Part shown: positions 13,381 through 25,563 of the stretch, one piece after another
Position numbering within the stretch: the first letter of the stretch is position 1
Layout: every line of letters starts with the position of its first letter
Position numbers and translations under genes: made by a program
Notes under the pieces: model-generated
What the model saw: only the letters and a program-made list of their open reading frames with translations
Database searches by the model: none
Told to the model about the DNA's origin: nothing
Source of the DNA: Acridotheres tristis
Lineage: Eukaryota; Chordata; Aves; Passeriformes; Sturnidae
Reading direction: 5' to 3'
Assembly: GCA_037013685.1 (NCBI GenBank)
Contig: CM072891.1
Span: forward strand, 16,282,501-16,346,500
DNA length: 64,000 bases

Positions 13381-16300
13381 TTCAAAAAAGGTCAAGTTTT
13401 ACTATAACCAGTAATATGGGCTTGATTTTTAAATTTATATTTACCCACTTCTTAAGGAAATTCCACTGTATTATCTCCTCAGCTAGGATAAATACATATT
13501 CCACAGACCAGGACAAGTAATTTCACTGGGACTAATTCTAACCTAAAAAGGTGAACTCTTAAGTCCCAGTAGTTACTTCTGACTGCCATTTTTGGTTACT
13601 TATTGTAGTATGTTTAAAAATAAGTCAGGAAATGACTTTTTTATGTGCTCCTTCAGGGGAAAGATGAATGACTGCAACTCCCAAGTATATTCCAGTATAT
13701 TTCTCAGATCTATTTCCAGTATATTTCTCAGACCTGCTCTAGCTTAATGTACAGCAATACTTCTCAAAAACTATCTGAGCTCCTAATTTTGAAAAGCTTA
13801 GCAGTTTTTTTATTGTATCAGTATCTCTCCCTTTGTACTTAATGGAACCTGTGTGTTCTGGTTCTATGTAGTGTTTATCTCTATCAATATCTATGTCTCT
13901 GTTGTGCTTTTGATAGTCTCAGTGTTAGAAAGGGACAGTATTTCCTGTTTATTCCTCATTCACCCCATCTGATCATTTAAAAATTCATGTGATTCTTTCA
14001 CAGCTCAGCCGTGTTGTTGCTGGATACCTTCTCCATTTGAATACTAATGCTGTCAGTTAAATAACAAGGCAAACTTGCACTTCATCATTTCAGTAGCTTG
14101 TACAAGCAAAATCCTATTTCTTTCAACAGATGTACAAGAACTCCAGGCTTCTTTCTGAGTTTGGGTTATACTAGCCCATACTTTGAATCTTAGCTAGTAA
14201 AAACAGAATGTATTTGAGTTTATTTCTTAAATACTTGGTTTTTTCGTTTCTTTTTTTTTTTTACAGTCAAAGAAACCACAAATTTACTTGAAGTTCTCCA
14301 TAGCACAAGGAAACTACATTAAATACATACATTGGGAGCACCTTAAAAGAACATGTGATGTACTAATAAATCAGGGTAGAATCAATCTTGAAGACTTTCT
14401 TTTTGCTTGCATCCTAGAAGAATCCAGCACTAATAGCTGAGTAAGTTAAGTGCTGTAAGAAACAAGCAAATTGTATATAATTAAAAGCATCTGACATCTT
14501 CATACAAAGTATTCCTTTCTTAACAAGTAATATAAAAACGATGACAGCAGGTGGGAACAAAATAAAATGTTGTAAAGCCCAAGAGTTTTGAAAATGCTGG
14601 AATTTGGACATTATAATCACAACATTAAGGCATCCCTAAAAAGCCTTTTTTTTTTTTTAAGGCAAATACCTACTTTCTTGAAATTAGGCATTTCTATTTA
14701 ATTTTATATTGAAAAGTACCCAAATCTACAAAGTGTTCAGCACTAAATTGGAAGTGAGGTCACTCGATTTCTGTTTCTGATTGTCCTGTTGAGTCACTTA
14801 CACACAGCTCTGATCTCTGACATTATTTGCTTTGTGTCATTCCCACATGTGAAAAGAGTCCTTCCTCAGCTCACTGCAATACATGACACTAAGCCAACAG
14901 CTGCACTTAGTGCACTTTGATGCCTTTCTAGACCAGGTGATGAGGTACAACAGAGTTCATTCTGTGTCACTGCATTTTATATTGCTAGAATTCAATCACT
15001 GCCAATATGCCACTGTGGGATAGAATCTCTACCAAAGAATCTACAGCAAATTTACTAAACATTTCCCTTTCTATGTTCTAGAAAATTTTGGTTATGCAAG
15101 AGAACGAAAATACTTTTATCTGAAATTTTCTCTTCAGAAATTGTTTAGTAATAAAGGCATCACAGAAAAGAACAAAGAATTGCTATTAGGGAAGCAGGAC
15201 TGTTCAAGGGCTGTTGAAGTTTCCAGAAGTCTGAGTGCCTCTGTACTTGTCTGGTACTGCCACTGGGCTACTGTGCAAATGCACAAGTCATTTACCTTCT
15301 TTAGGCCTATTTTTTTCTGTCTATACAATTGAGATGAAGTCTCTTGCAGAGCAAATACCAGGACAACAAATATCCATAAAACAGATCAGTTATTATTATT
15401 TCAAAAATAATCTGTTAAGTTTGCATCTCTGTGTCTGGGATTTTTTTCCTACATTTAGGGGCTCTGTATGGTATTTGATTTTATACTATATTGAATAAAG
15501 GCTACATTGAGATAGCTACTGAATTTATGATCAATAGAAAATTGCAAATTTTGTCTCCCAACCAATTCTATCAAATGATCCAGCACAACACATCAATAAA
15601 AAGCCCTGAATTGATGCTGTTTCCCTATTTCATGCCCTGTTTAAGTTCCCTGGGGATGACAGATTAATTTAATTAGTTTTACTGAACTGTCTAGTTGCTT
15701 TTATTGGCAAATCTACTCATAGGCTGAAATTTCTCTTGGGGTTAGCATTGTCCTACTGGTCCATTTTTAAAATAAAAGTGCATTTACTGTCACTTATATA
15801 GTTCTCTGCTATGCTTTCTGCTGTGAAGACTGACATTTGTAAAGTGCCTCCACTGACACTTATAGAGGAAGTTTAAAGTTGTTTTTCCTAACTGTGGTTA
15901 ATGCAAAAAGGAAGCAGACAGCTACAGTCAAATGGACTGTGAACTGAATACCTTGCCCAGCTTTCACATGGGAATTAAGTTAACCTGAGCACAACACAGA
16001 ATATGGCTCTTGCATGGCACCTGTAAGCACAGAAGTGATCAGTCACTTCCAAACTTCCTCCGCTTGACAGTTTGCTCAGCACAGAAGCACCAAAACAACA
16101 GCACTGAGGCTGCAAAGTCCCAATCCAACCTGTGGCTTGCTGACATGGTCCTAATCAAGTCCCTGGACTTCTACATACTGCCAGGCAATGAGAGGTGTAT
16201 GAAATAGAGCAAAATTAACAGCAGGATGGAATTCATTCAGTCCTCGTGCTCAAATGCCCAGAACCATGAAAAAAAAATCTTAACTTGGATTTGGGTAAGA

Positions 16301-18865
16301 ATTTTATTCATGGCAGCATTTTCCTATGATCCCTAGCTGAATGATCCCTAATCCTGTATTTTCAGAAGTGGGAGAGGAGTAATTTAAAATCTAGATGAAA
16401 ATTTTGAAGCTTGGACCATCGGGAGGTTTTTTCTGCATTTTTTGTACAAGGTCAAATGAGATATTTTATGCTTCAGTGAATTTCCCATTCTTCCTCTGAG
16501 TTTTAAAAAATGAGCAGATGCTGCCTTCTGATTTTGAGCATCATAGCTCTGCACCAGATTTCAAACACTCTTCCTAAGATTTGAAAGAGGCTTTTGTCCT
16601 CTGTGGCATTTTTTTCAAAAGTGGGATGGATTTCCATGAGATTTTGTCCAAAGTTTTTCTAGGAAGTGTGTAGTTCTGAACATACAACTCATTGACCACA
16701 TGTACAGAAATCTGCATCATCCACTCCTTTGTAAATTCAGCTCTTCCGAGGTTCCTTCAACTGCAAAGCTTTACAGAAAGTATGAGAGATTTCATCTTTC
16801 TAGATCTGTGCTCTAATTACTAAATTACGTTCCCATGGGTTCACTAGCCCTTCCACCTATACATTCATCTTGTTAAAATTATCCCTAGGACAAAAAACAC
16901 ACTTTGGATGCTCTAAATAGGAAAAATAAAGAGACTTAACTAGAATCTTAACCTAGCCCTCAAATGCCCATCCATTACAGAATCAATGAAAAAGGTTTCA
17001 AAAATTTTCCACTTATGGAGGAAGTACTCCTATAATTTTAAAATATTAGTTAATTAAGATATATAGATCATATTCTGTTGGAGCAGTATGTTTCAAATGC
17101 TGAGGTCAGAGTTTTAAAAATATATTTATGTATGTTTATCCATTTTCCATCAGATCTGTAGACGTGAAGTAATAGTCTCACTATAGGATTTACTGGTCAA
17201 TTAGTCTGTGAACTCTCATTTTCTCACTGCACCAAGCATATTTTAAAAAACAGAACCACTGGGATTTTTAGGAATACTAAAATCTGGAAGATTAAAATCC
17301 CATATCAAAGATGTAATTTTATGGTCCAGCTAAGTTATATCTATCTCTGTTTCAGTTAAACCAAATACATATCATGAAACCAATTACACAGAATTTAGAA
17401 GGACTTATTTTGGCTCCAGATCTTGTTCTATGTGAACTACGAGAGTATCTTTACAAGTAGCACAAGAAGAACAGAAGTAGCCAAAGGGAATATCACACAT
17501 TCAGATACAATAAAAAGACAACATTCTAAAATGTGATTTTCTTGATTAGGGTATTAGCAGTTCTTAAAAAGCCAAACTTAAGTCAGGAATGCAAAAATTC
17601 ATTAATCCTGTTTCCCACATTTATAAGAATGAAAGTACACTCTCAGCAGAAGGTCCTAATGTGTTCACAGAGGGTCACTCCAGGCTATTTATAGCCTCAG
17701 AAAGTTATTTTAAGGTAGGCCAAGGATGCTTGAGTCTTTCTACTCAAGGTACATTCTTTACAGCCTCACTGTGTGTAAATTTAACATATGAAGAAAAATT
17801 TAAAAATCATTAGGGTATCAGATTCTTATGAGATGCTTTCAAGAATAAAGTAGGAAGTTCAGCTGAAAATATCCTTGCATTGCCAGCTGCACACCTAGTA
17901 CAAATTCATGCACAAGTGAAAATCACCTTCTGTAAATATGTTACTCTGTGAAATCAGTGGGATCCAATTGGTTTTATGTGTTTTCTGTTTCCAGTGTTAC
18001 AACAGACAAAAATCTATCAGATGACAATGTATGTTTCATCCTTTAAGCAGAATTTTTGCAGGTCATTAGTCTATAATGCAAGATAGTTCATTGGGTACTT
18101 TTAAAGGAAAATGAAAATGGGGGGAAAACAAGGTGAGCTGTTCAGTTCATACCATCATAAGAACCTGCATTTCTAAGCATTTGATTCAGGTAAAGCTCTA
18201 CCTTTTCTATGATTTCAGTGGCAAATGCCTTCAGTGACAGTGAAAGTGACTGAAATACACACTGAGGCTTTTTGCAAGTAGCATCATGATACACAGCACG
18301 CTTCTAGGATAGGAGCTATCCCCGGTGTATCAATCATACATAAGAACACCAGAACTGGATTTTCAATCCTCTTATCTCATCCCCCAGTGGCTCCTTTCTC
18401 TTCTATATTTTATAGGGAGGAGAGACAGAAAGTTGCCACAAGATTATTTCTGTGGCAGCTTCAACTCCCCCACTGGTTTTCTGCTCAATGCTTGTGACTG
18501 ACACTTAGTTGTGCCTGAAGGGTAAGGACAGGACAGACTTCTGAGTACCAATCAATGGGGCATGCCATATGCTGTAATTGAAAAATACAGCTCTTCAGCA
18601 ATAATATGAGGACATCACTTTTCGTGCAAAGCAGTGGCAAAGAGAATTGTGAGTAATATGTAGGTTGCACTTATTTTTATGGCACTTGACTTAACATGGT
18701 TAAAAAATGTGAACCAGAGCTACAGAATTGGAATTCTGTAATTCAGCAACGCTCAGCTCAAGGTTAAGCTCTACTTTTTATTTCATCTGCAGAGCGTGAG
18801 ATCTTTTCAGCCTAATCATCTATCTGATGTCCTGCTGCACCTTCACACAATTTACCTGTTAGCTT

Positions 18866-20010
18866 GGCACAGGATGGGTCAGGTTGGAAGTGATCACAGT
18901 GGGTCATCTGGTCCAACCTCCCTGCTAAAGCAGGGTCATCCTAAAGCACCTTGCACAGCACTGTGTCCAGAGAGATTGTGAGTATCTCCAGTGAGGGACA
19001 CTCCACACCCTCTCTGGGCAATCTGTTCCAGTGCTCGTTCACCTGCACAGTAAAGTGATTCTTCCTCATGTTCAGGTGGAACTTCTGTGCATCAGTTTCT
19101 GCCCATTGTCTCTTGTCCTATTGCTTGGCACCACTGAGAAAGGCCTGGCTCCATCCTCTGGCAGCCTCCTGTCACATCCTCACAGACATGGATAAGGTCC
19201 CCTCAGCCTTTCCTGATAAGAGAGATGCTGCACGCTCCCAGTCATCTTTGCTGCCCTTCACTGGACCCATTCCATGAGCTCCAAGTCTCTCTTGTCCTGA
19301 GGAGCTCAGAACTGGACACAGAACTCCAGATGTGCCTCCCCAGGGCTCAGTAGAGGGGCAGGATCACCTCTGTGAGCTGCTGGCAATGATGTTCCTAATG
19401 CACCCCAGGATCCCATTGACCTTCTTGGCCACTGCTGGCCATGGGCAGCTTGTTTGCCAGCAGCACCCCCAGGTCCTTCTGCACAGAGCTGCTTCCCAAG
19501 AGCTCAGCCCCAGCCTGTGCTGCTCCATGGGGCTGTTCCTGCCCAGGAGCAGGACCCTGCACTGGCCTTTGCTGAGTTTCAGAAGGTCCCTCTCTGCCCA
19601 TCTGTCCAACCTGTCGAGGTCCTTCTGAAGGGCTGCACAGCCCTCTGGGCTGTGGGCCACTCCTCCCAGCTTTGTGTCTGCAGGGAACTCTCTGGGGAGG
19701 CCTCTGCCCCTTCCTCCAAGTCACTGATGAATTTGGTAAACAAGGCTGGGCCAGTATTGAACCCTGGGGGACACCAGCAGTGACAGGGCTCCAAGCAGAC
19801 CCTGTGCCACTGATAGGAACTTCTGGGATCAGACACTCAGCCAGTTCTCATCCCACCTCACTGTCCATTAACCCAGCTCACACTTCCTGAGTTTGTCTAC
19901 ATGTTGTGAAGAACAGTGTTGAAAGCCTTGCTGAAATCAATTTAGACAATATCTGCATCCCTCCAGGTCGTTGGTTCATCATAGAAGGCAATCACTTTGC
20001 AGAATGCACA
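18866..20010 (-). mobile_element. CR1 LINE, 5'-truncated, minus orientation (reverse-transcriptase end and 3' UTR)
   Basis: This is a typical avian CR1 fragment in antisense on the plus strand. It begins with GGTTGGAAGTGATCACAGTG and a GGTCCAACCTCCCTGCTAAA-type tail, and runs on through GCCCATTGTCTCTTGTCCTA and ATGCACCCCAGGATCCCATT landmarks. Read on the minus strand, parts of the reverse-transcriptase C-terminal region survive, for example LQKDLDRLDRWAERDL, CRVLLLGRNSPM and GILGCIRN, but split between frames by indels. The element is a dead copy. It lies in IFTAP intron sequence and is transcribed, if at all, in the sense of IFTAP. Confidence 0.95.
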
Positions 20011-20445
20011 CACACAGGCTCAGCACAGTGGGCTAATGTTAGTAAACCTGTAAAAGTACCCAAATTGCACACTCTTAATCTCAGGCCATCTCACACCATT
20101 AAGTATTTTCCTTAGGCTCTTCTTTTATGAAGACTTCTCAAGCAAAACAATGCAAGATGTACGTAGGAAAGATCTATCCTTCCAAACAGTGCATGTTCCC
20201 CTTGCCTTCCTAAAGCAAGCATAAATGGCTAACCACCTGCAGGGAGGGACACAGCAGCCTGGGAACCAACTGCAGAAAGTTGTCCTCAGGGTTCCCACTG
20301 CTGAGTGGAAAAACAAAAGTATCACAGGGATTTGCCTAAAGTCACAGAGCAGGTGAGTAGCACAACAACAATAATACCACTGCTTCTCTTTTTACCTTTC
20401 CTTCTGTCTGTGGTTATCTAACAGGAGATTTGGGAAATTACATAC

Positions 20446-20602
20446 CTTTCAAAAGATATGTGAACGTATTTAGAAATTCTTCATATGACTGCTCATGGCT
20501 ATTAACAAATTGATCAAGGATGCTGTTCTTTAACAGTTGCTCTCCCATGATCATCCACACCTCGAGAGTCGAACAGGTATATCTGTTTTTTGTAGGCTGC
20601 TT
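20446..20602 (-). CDS. IFTAP: IFTAP (NWC/C11orf74) N-terminal coding exon
   Basis: IFTAP is the intraflagellar-transport-associated protein (C11orf74, also NWC), the third conserved gene of the vertebrate RAG locus, reported to act with IFT-A and ciliary receptor traffic. A minus-strand acceptor with a strong pyrimidine tract (CTCTTTTCTTTCTATTGCAG) starts the exon at 20602. The donor AAAG/GTATGT ends it at 20446, leaving phase 1. It encodes [20 protein letters not shown] and then [13 protein letters not shown]. This closely matches the human N-terminal block around [24 protein letters not shown] and is the diagnostic hit for the gene. The first ATG in frame is at 20554 (MIMGEQ). Upstream codons in the exon (CSTLEV) also look homologous to human SGLEI, so the true start may be in an earlier exon. 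Confidence 0.78.
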
Positions 20603-23600
20603 CTGCAATAGAAAGAAAAGAGCTATATATACCTGCAGGCAGAAAAGTCCCCAGTTCACATAGATGGGCACTAGAGAGTATAATTTTTCTTCTCTCCTTG
20701 TGAAGTCCTGATCTCATCAATGGAACTTTACTCAGCATCTCTTCCAAAATTCACATGGGCATAGAAATTTTAAGTACACATGGAGAAATTGTGATCATTG
20801 ATGCTTGAAATTTATGACGTTGAGTAATATGGGCCACATAAATGCCAGCTTCTCTTGGAGTTGTTCATTCCCTTAAATTGTTCAGTCCTTCAACCCCGGC
20901 CTTTTTTGCAGAAATAGCGACACCCCTCATCAGCATGTTGTATTTAACAACCAGGACACATCTGCACTTTCAAACTTCGGACTGAATCCATCATCTCCAG
21001 GTGCACCGCCCACTGCACCATCAAAGCCACAAACTCGGATTTTGGACCACACGTTAAATCACAATGACACGTGTGTGTGTGTCTCTGTGTGTGTGCTGAG
21101 GCAGCACACTGGACAGGGAGAGCATGCTGCAGCTGGACAGCCACACAGGAATGTGAGGACCACTCTTGAGAAAGGAACAAATGCTGAGAGCTGAAGGAAG
21201 GAAGCTCCACTCTCCATCACACAGCAACAGCTCTGCAGCCCATCTTCATCACTTCACCAGACTCTACAGGTGGTGGTCCTGAACAGCCCCCAGTAAAGCC
21301 TGCTGAAGTTACCCTTACCCCTAACTCACCTGTGTAAATGCATGTTAACAGCTCCATGATGCTAAGCACTTACCCATATTACTTATTTTTTATACATATA
21401 GGCCCACACTAATAGAATCAGTTTGAACACATAAACCTGATCAAGATGCAAGAACACATCATACACTAAATGCTTGATTTGCACGTGTTCCTGTTTCCTC
21501 TCTTGATTTACCACAACACTAAGAAGTGAATTTTGAGAATGAAAGCTTAAATCTTCAGCAGAACTTCAACAATACTAAGGAAAGGCTGCCAACTCGATAC
21601 TGAAATTAAATAAGATCAAAAAATAATTGTTTGGAGACCAGAAAGAAAAAGAAGCATGACTTCTAACAAAAAACTCTACATTTGTTGCATTGCCTGCTTT
21701 CAAGGAAGACTAATGTTCTGAAGGTATCAAAATGCATGCACACCTACGTGACCTAAAATCTAAGTTTTCTAATGCTTTACAAAAATCCAACCATTATTAA
21801 TCTTTTTGTGGACTGACCAAGCAGAGTATGACTCACAAGACTCTCAGAGTTGTTTATGTATATTACAGGGCTTTAAGAGGTAAGCAGTGCCTTCTATTCT
21901 TTAAGTTATTAAAATCATGACTTGAAATAGTGCTGCGATTTGTAAGCCTACTATAAAAGAAAAAATATATATATCTAATCAAGAAAAAGTTAATAACTTT
22001 TTGTTTTTCTTTGGAGTCTGGTGTCTAGTATCTCCAACTCCCTTACAAACACTAACAAAATAAACTTTAAAACATTCTCAAAAGGAAGAGCAAAGAAATA
22101 TTATTCCCAGTAACATTAAAAAATGATTCACCAAGAATTTCAATGATTTAAAAAAAGATTAGTAGAGGGCTGACAGCAAATCTTAGATTAATTCACTCTA
22201 TAATGCTCTAGGAAACCAGAAAACCAAGATGGAATTTGGGGGCATAGTCATATCTTTAACCAGCTGCATGACAGTTTTCCCTGTGAAAGCCACACTAACA
22301 CACCACCAGATCACCTGCCTGAGATTCAGCACCCACACCAGGTGGTACCAAAATCACATATCTCAATTGTAACTCTGCTATGCAGCTTCTACTTCCTACA
22401 GAATTTGGGAAACTTCACTTCAGATACTCCTTTGCACAGCTGTTATTGAGGTCTACAGAATCATTTCCTCACAGAGAGGAAAAAACCAGCTAGGTCCTAA
22501 TGAAAGCCTAGGTTCTGTCAGAAAAACAGCCTCTCTCTCACATAACAGAGAGGCGAGGCTGGCAGCCAGAACTACCTGCTCCCTGTTTTCAGTCATTTTC
22601 AAGAACTGCCTGGTGCTGTAGCATGGCCCTAAATAAAAGCAAGTACAGAAGACGGTATGTGGGGAATATCTACTATCCCTGGAACTGAACATATGGTTAG
22701 GATGGATGGTAAAAGAAGGCTGTTCAAAATCTTATCTCAACCCATCAAGGCTTTGGTATTTTTCATTTTCATTCCACTTTGCTTTCTGCTGCTTCCCACC
22801 TACCTTATTTCAGAGTCTCTCTTAAATGCTCACCACACTGTGTCGGTCACAGAAAAGTTTTGTGAGGTGAACAGTTGGAAACCAGGCTGACCAAGAGACT
22901 CTCACCTTTGCTAAGAGCTAACTAGCAGATTCTACATAAGTGAAAGGCTTCAGCAATCACCCAATTCACAGCCTCAAGGCAATGACTTCTTTAAACTATC
23001 CTGAAAAAATGAAAAAATACACAATAATGGATTGGAATCCTCCACAATTTATAAAATTGATACAATGACACTTCTAGGAATGAAATTACTGCACTTTAAC
23101 AGAATAGATACTACTAAAATAAAAAAAACTTATCTTCTTTATTCCCCAAAGGAATCAAACTAACTTGGAAGTGTCAAGGAAAGTAAAGCAAGGGTATCTG
23201 ATCCCTTCCTTATGCTGGCTTTGGATACTTTTAGAGTCAAATATCAGTAAGTGATGCGTTCAAGCAGCAACTAAGTCTTCTTCTTTTCGCATTTCACTCC
23301 TGCTCATCCATCCAAATGACTTAAATGAGTTTTCTTGAGGCGATTACTCATTAAGCCTGGCTGATCATCAGCAGATTGTGCAAAATCAATTTTATTTCTC
23401 AAAACACAGTCTTCCTCAGAGCAGTTTAAGACAAATCAGAAATCTCTGCATTGAATCACAGAGGCAGGTCAAGTGAGTATTAGCATGATTTCAATTATAC
23501 AGTGATTAATTCTATTAAACAACACAAAGTGTAGTGGAATATAAACTTCCTGGTTTATGTTGCATTTTTAAGTGCTTTATGTCTCTTGAAAATACAATAG

Positions 23601-24531
23601 AGAAAATGAAAGAAAAATCAAGATTATCATTTTTTTAGAGGAAAGAGCAGTAAACTAATTGTCTCTACAAACTCAATAGAATCTTACCTAATTTAAGTTT
23701 TCAGGGAAAAAAAAATCTTCACTAGCATTTCTGGCATAGGTTCAACTGAGGTTTTCTAACTACAGATTTGCTCTCCTACAAGTCATTCTCAATTTTTAAA
23801 AAGGCTGATTAGAAAATGGGATTTTTTATAGTTCACCCATAGGTTAATGGAAAATATCCACTAGACACACCTATTATCAAGATTTTATAAACTATCTCTG
23901 CAAAAATCAGATTGAACATAAATACACTATTTTTAAATCTTACACTCTGTTACCACTGGACAATGCCCCATCTTTTTTCCCTGTAGAGCTATCACAGTAA
24001 TTACACCTTTAACAAAATTGTTACAGCAATGCAGAATGAGGTAGCAGCTTTGCAAAAAGAACGAGATTTTAGCAGACAAGTGCACTCAGAATCAATTTAA
24101 GTCTATCTAGGTTCTGGCTGCTCCCAAAAAGGCCACCACCACCACCTTCACTTCCTCTTCACCACCTGGTTTACCACTCCAGTCCATCTCTTGGGCAGAC
24201 AAAATAAACTACCAATAGAAAACCTGAGAGTAAACAGAGCAAATGCATATGTCCTGTTTTAAAGGTGTCTTTTCCCATCTGCCTTTCAGCTGTCCGATCG
24301 TGACTGTCTGTACAAGGGGACAGCGAGAACGAGCAGTGAGAGCAAGGCAAGGATGCAGGACTGCCCTTTCGGCAGCCTGTCACAGCTGCTCATGCAACCA
24401 AGAAAGCTCAGCCTCATCAGAAACAGCCTCCCAAGTGGCCCAGAAAGCTGTGCATCCTCCACACTGCAGAAGCAGATGTCAGCAGGGCACCGCTGCACCC
24501 ACCGCGCTGAGCTGGAGCCTGCAGTGCACAT

Positions 24532-25148
24532 TGTCATAAATTAGTTAATGTTCAGGGCTAGAGTGGTGGGTTGTTGATTAATACAACGAGGTTCTGAGTT
24601 GCTGATGAGTTGTTATGAAGTTATGTATTGTTAAATGAATGGTTGTGTGGGAATTATTGATGGATTACTGTAGGCAGGTTGTGGGTTGGCGGTACTGTGG
24701 TGTGGGTGTGTGGCCATTGGGGGGGAATAATGGGTGTTCAGTTGGTTGGATGAAGGGACCATTCTGGAACATTACCTAATGGGGTGAGGAGAGCAACCTG
24801 AACAATGGCTGGATGATGAGCCAGCCTACAAGTCCGAGTATCCCAAAATGCTTGGTCAAGATTGCACACCCCAGTATGGACCAACCAACAGCCAGGAAGA
24901 GGAGCAACCAAAGAGAGGATTCAACAACGCACCAATCCACGAGGGGACAAGGCTGTAAAGACTGCCCAGGTGCTCAGCACCTGGTTCTCCTTGGGAAGCT
25001 GGGATCCAGCTCCCTGTGCACTGCACAGTTAGTTGTTTGTCTGGCTTGTCGAGTGGGGCCCAGGCTTATCCTGGGTTCCTGCCTCTGATGTTTTTCTTTA
25101 ATAAAACGAAGTGGACTTTCTTAGAAAGTCTGGGCCTCGTTTATTACA
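24532..25148 (+). mobile_element. Solo LTR of an avian endogenous retrovirus
   Basis: A 617-bp element starts TGTCATAA and ends TTATTACA, so it has the TG...CA ends of an LTR. It is flanked on both sides by the same five bases, CACAT (24527-24531 and 25149-25153), a target-site duplication. An AATAAA signal at 25100-25105 lies about 45 bp before the 3' end, where the R/U5 part of an LTR is expected. No internal retroviral sequence is present, so it is a solo LTR left by recombination between two LTRs. A 5-bp duplication fits several retroviral classes; I do not assign a family. Orientation is plus because of the poly(A) signal. Confidence 0.85.
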
Positions 25149-25283
25149 CACATCATCACCCCAAGGTGCAAAGAGGCAGGCAAAGCTGCAACTCCAGCCT
25201 GTCCTTAACAAAGGCTTGCTGTTAGCTATGGGCCGTGGTTGCTGCCTTAACAAACATCCCAGGACGGTGCTTTAGAAGTAGGC

Positions 25284-25563
25284 CAGGTGAAAGGCATGAT
25301 TCTGGGAATTCCTGCTTGAAAAAGACATAAAACATTTTGAGTCAAGTAGTTACCCATTTTCCTGAAGGCAGAAAACTGCCTCCTTCTTGTCTAGACATCT
25401 GCAAATCTACAGCTGCAGAAGAAAGCCCTCCCTGCTCTACTGTCCTGCCCTACTTTTCTCCTTCCTCCTCCCTGCTACCACCACCTGTGGGGAGGCAGAG
25501 CTCCAGGAACAAACACAAAGGCACCAAGTTCTGGCCACAAGCAGGTGCAGGTCAACCCAGCTG
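25284..25563. promoter_or_regulatory. Candidate lymphoid enhancer: cluster of E-boxes upstream of RAG2
   Basis: Within 280 bp there are six E-boxes: CAGGTG (25284), CATCTG (25396), CAGCTG (25410), CACCTG (25492), CAGGTG (25542) and CAGCTG (25558). Most are of the CAG/CTG type bound by E2A-family proteins. The CACCTG at 25492 overlaps a RUNX-like TGTGGGG, and CCACAAG precedes the 25542 site. The cluster is 7 kb upstream of the RAG2 ATG and adjoins the solo LTR. In mouse, E-protein-bound enhancers a few kilobases upstream of Rag2 control the locus. Function here is inferred only from motif density and position. Confidence 0.35.

Larger units (their letters stand above)
8736..20445 (-). other. 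IFTAP intron, 11.7 kb
   Basis: Mostly unique AT-rich DNA. It contains AT-rich simple sequence at 8806-8880, a C13 run at 13368-13380, a 24-bp tandem duplication near 13690-13735 (TCCAGTATATTTCTCAGA repeated), a T run near 14250, and the 1.1 kb CR1 at 18866-20010. No other exon found. Confidence 0.55.

Noticed and set aside
19364..19836. Open frames of 85-109 codons near 19.4-19.8 kb
   Set aside because: Remnants and antisense of the CR1 reverse-transcriptase region, frameshifted; not host genes.
20001..20040. CACAGTG heptamers (here and near 18893, 30869, 36287, 43049, 48710) as cryptic recombination signal sequences
   Set aside because: None I checked has a good ACAAAAACC-type nonamer at 12 or 23 bp, and single heptamers are expected by chance in 64 kb.
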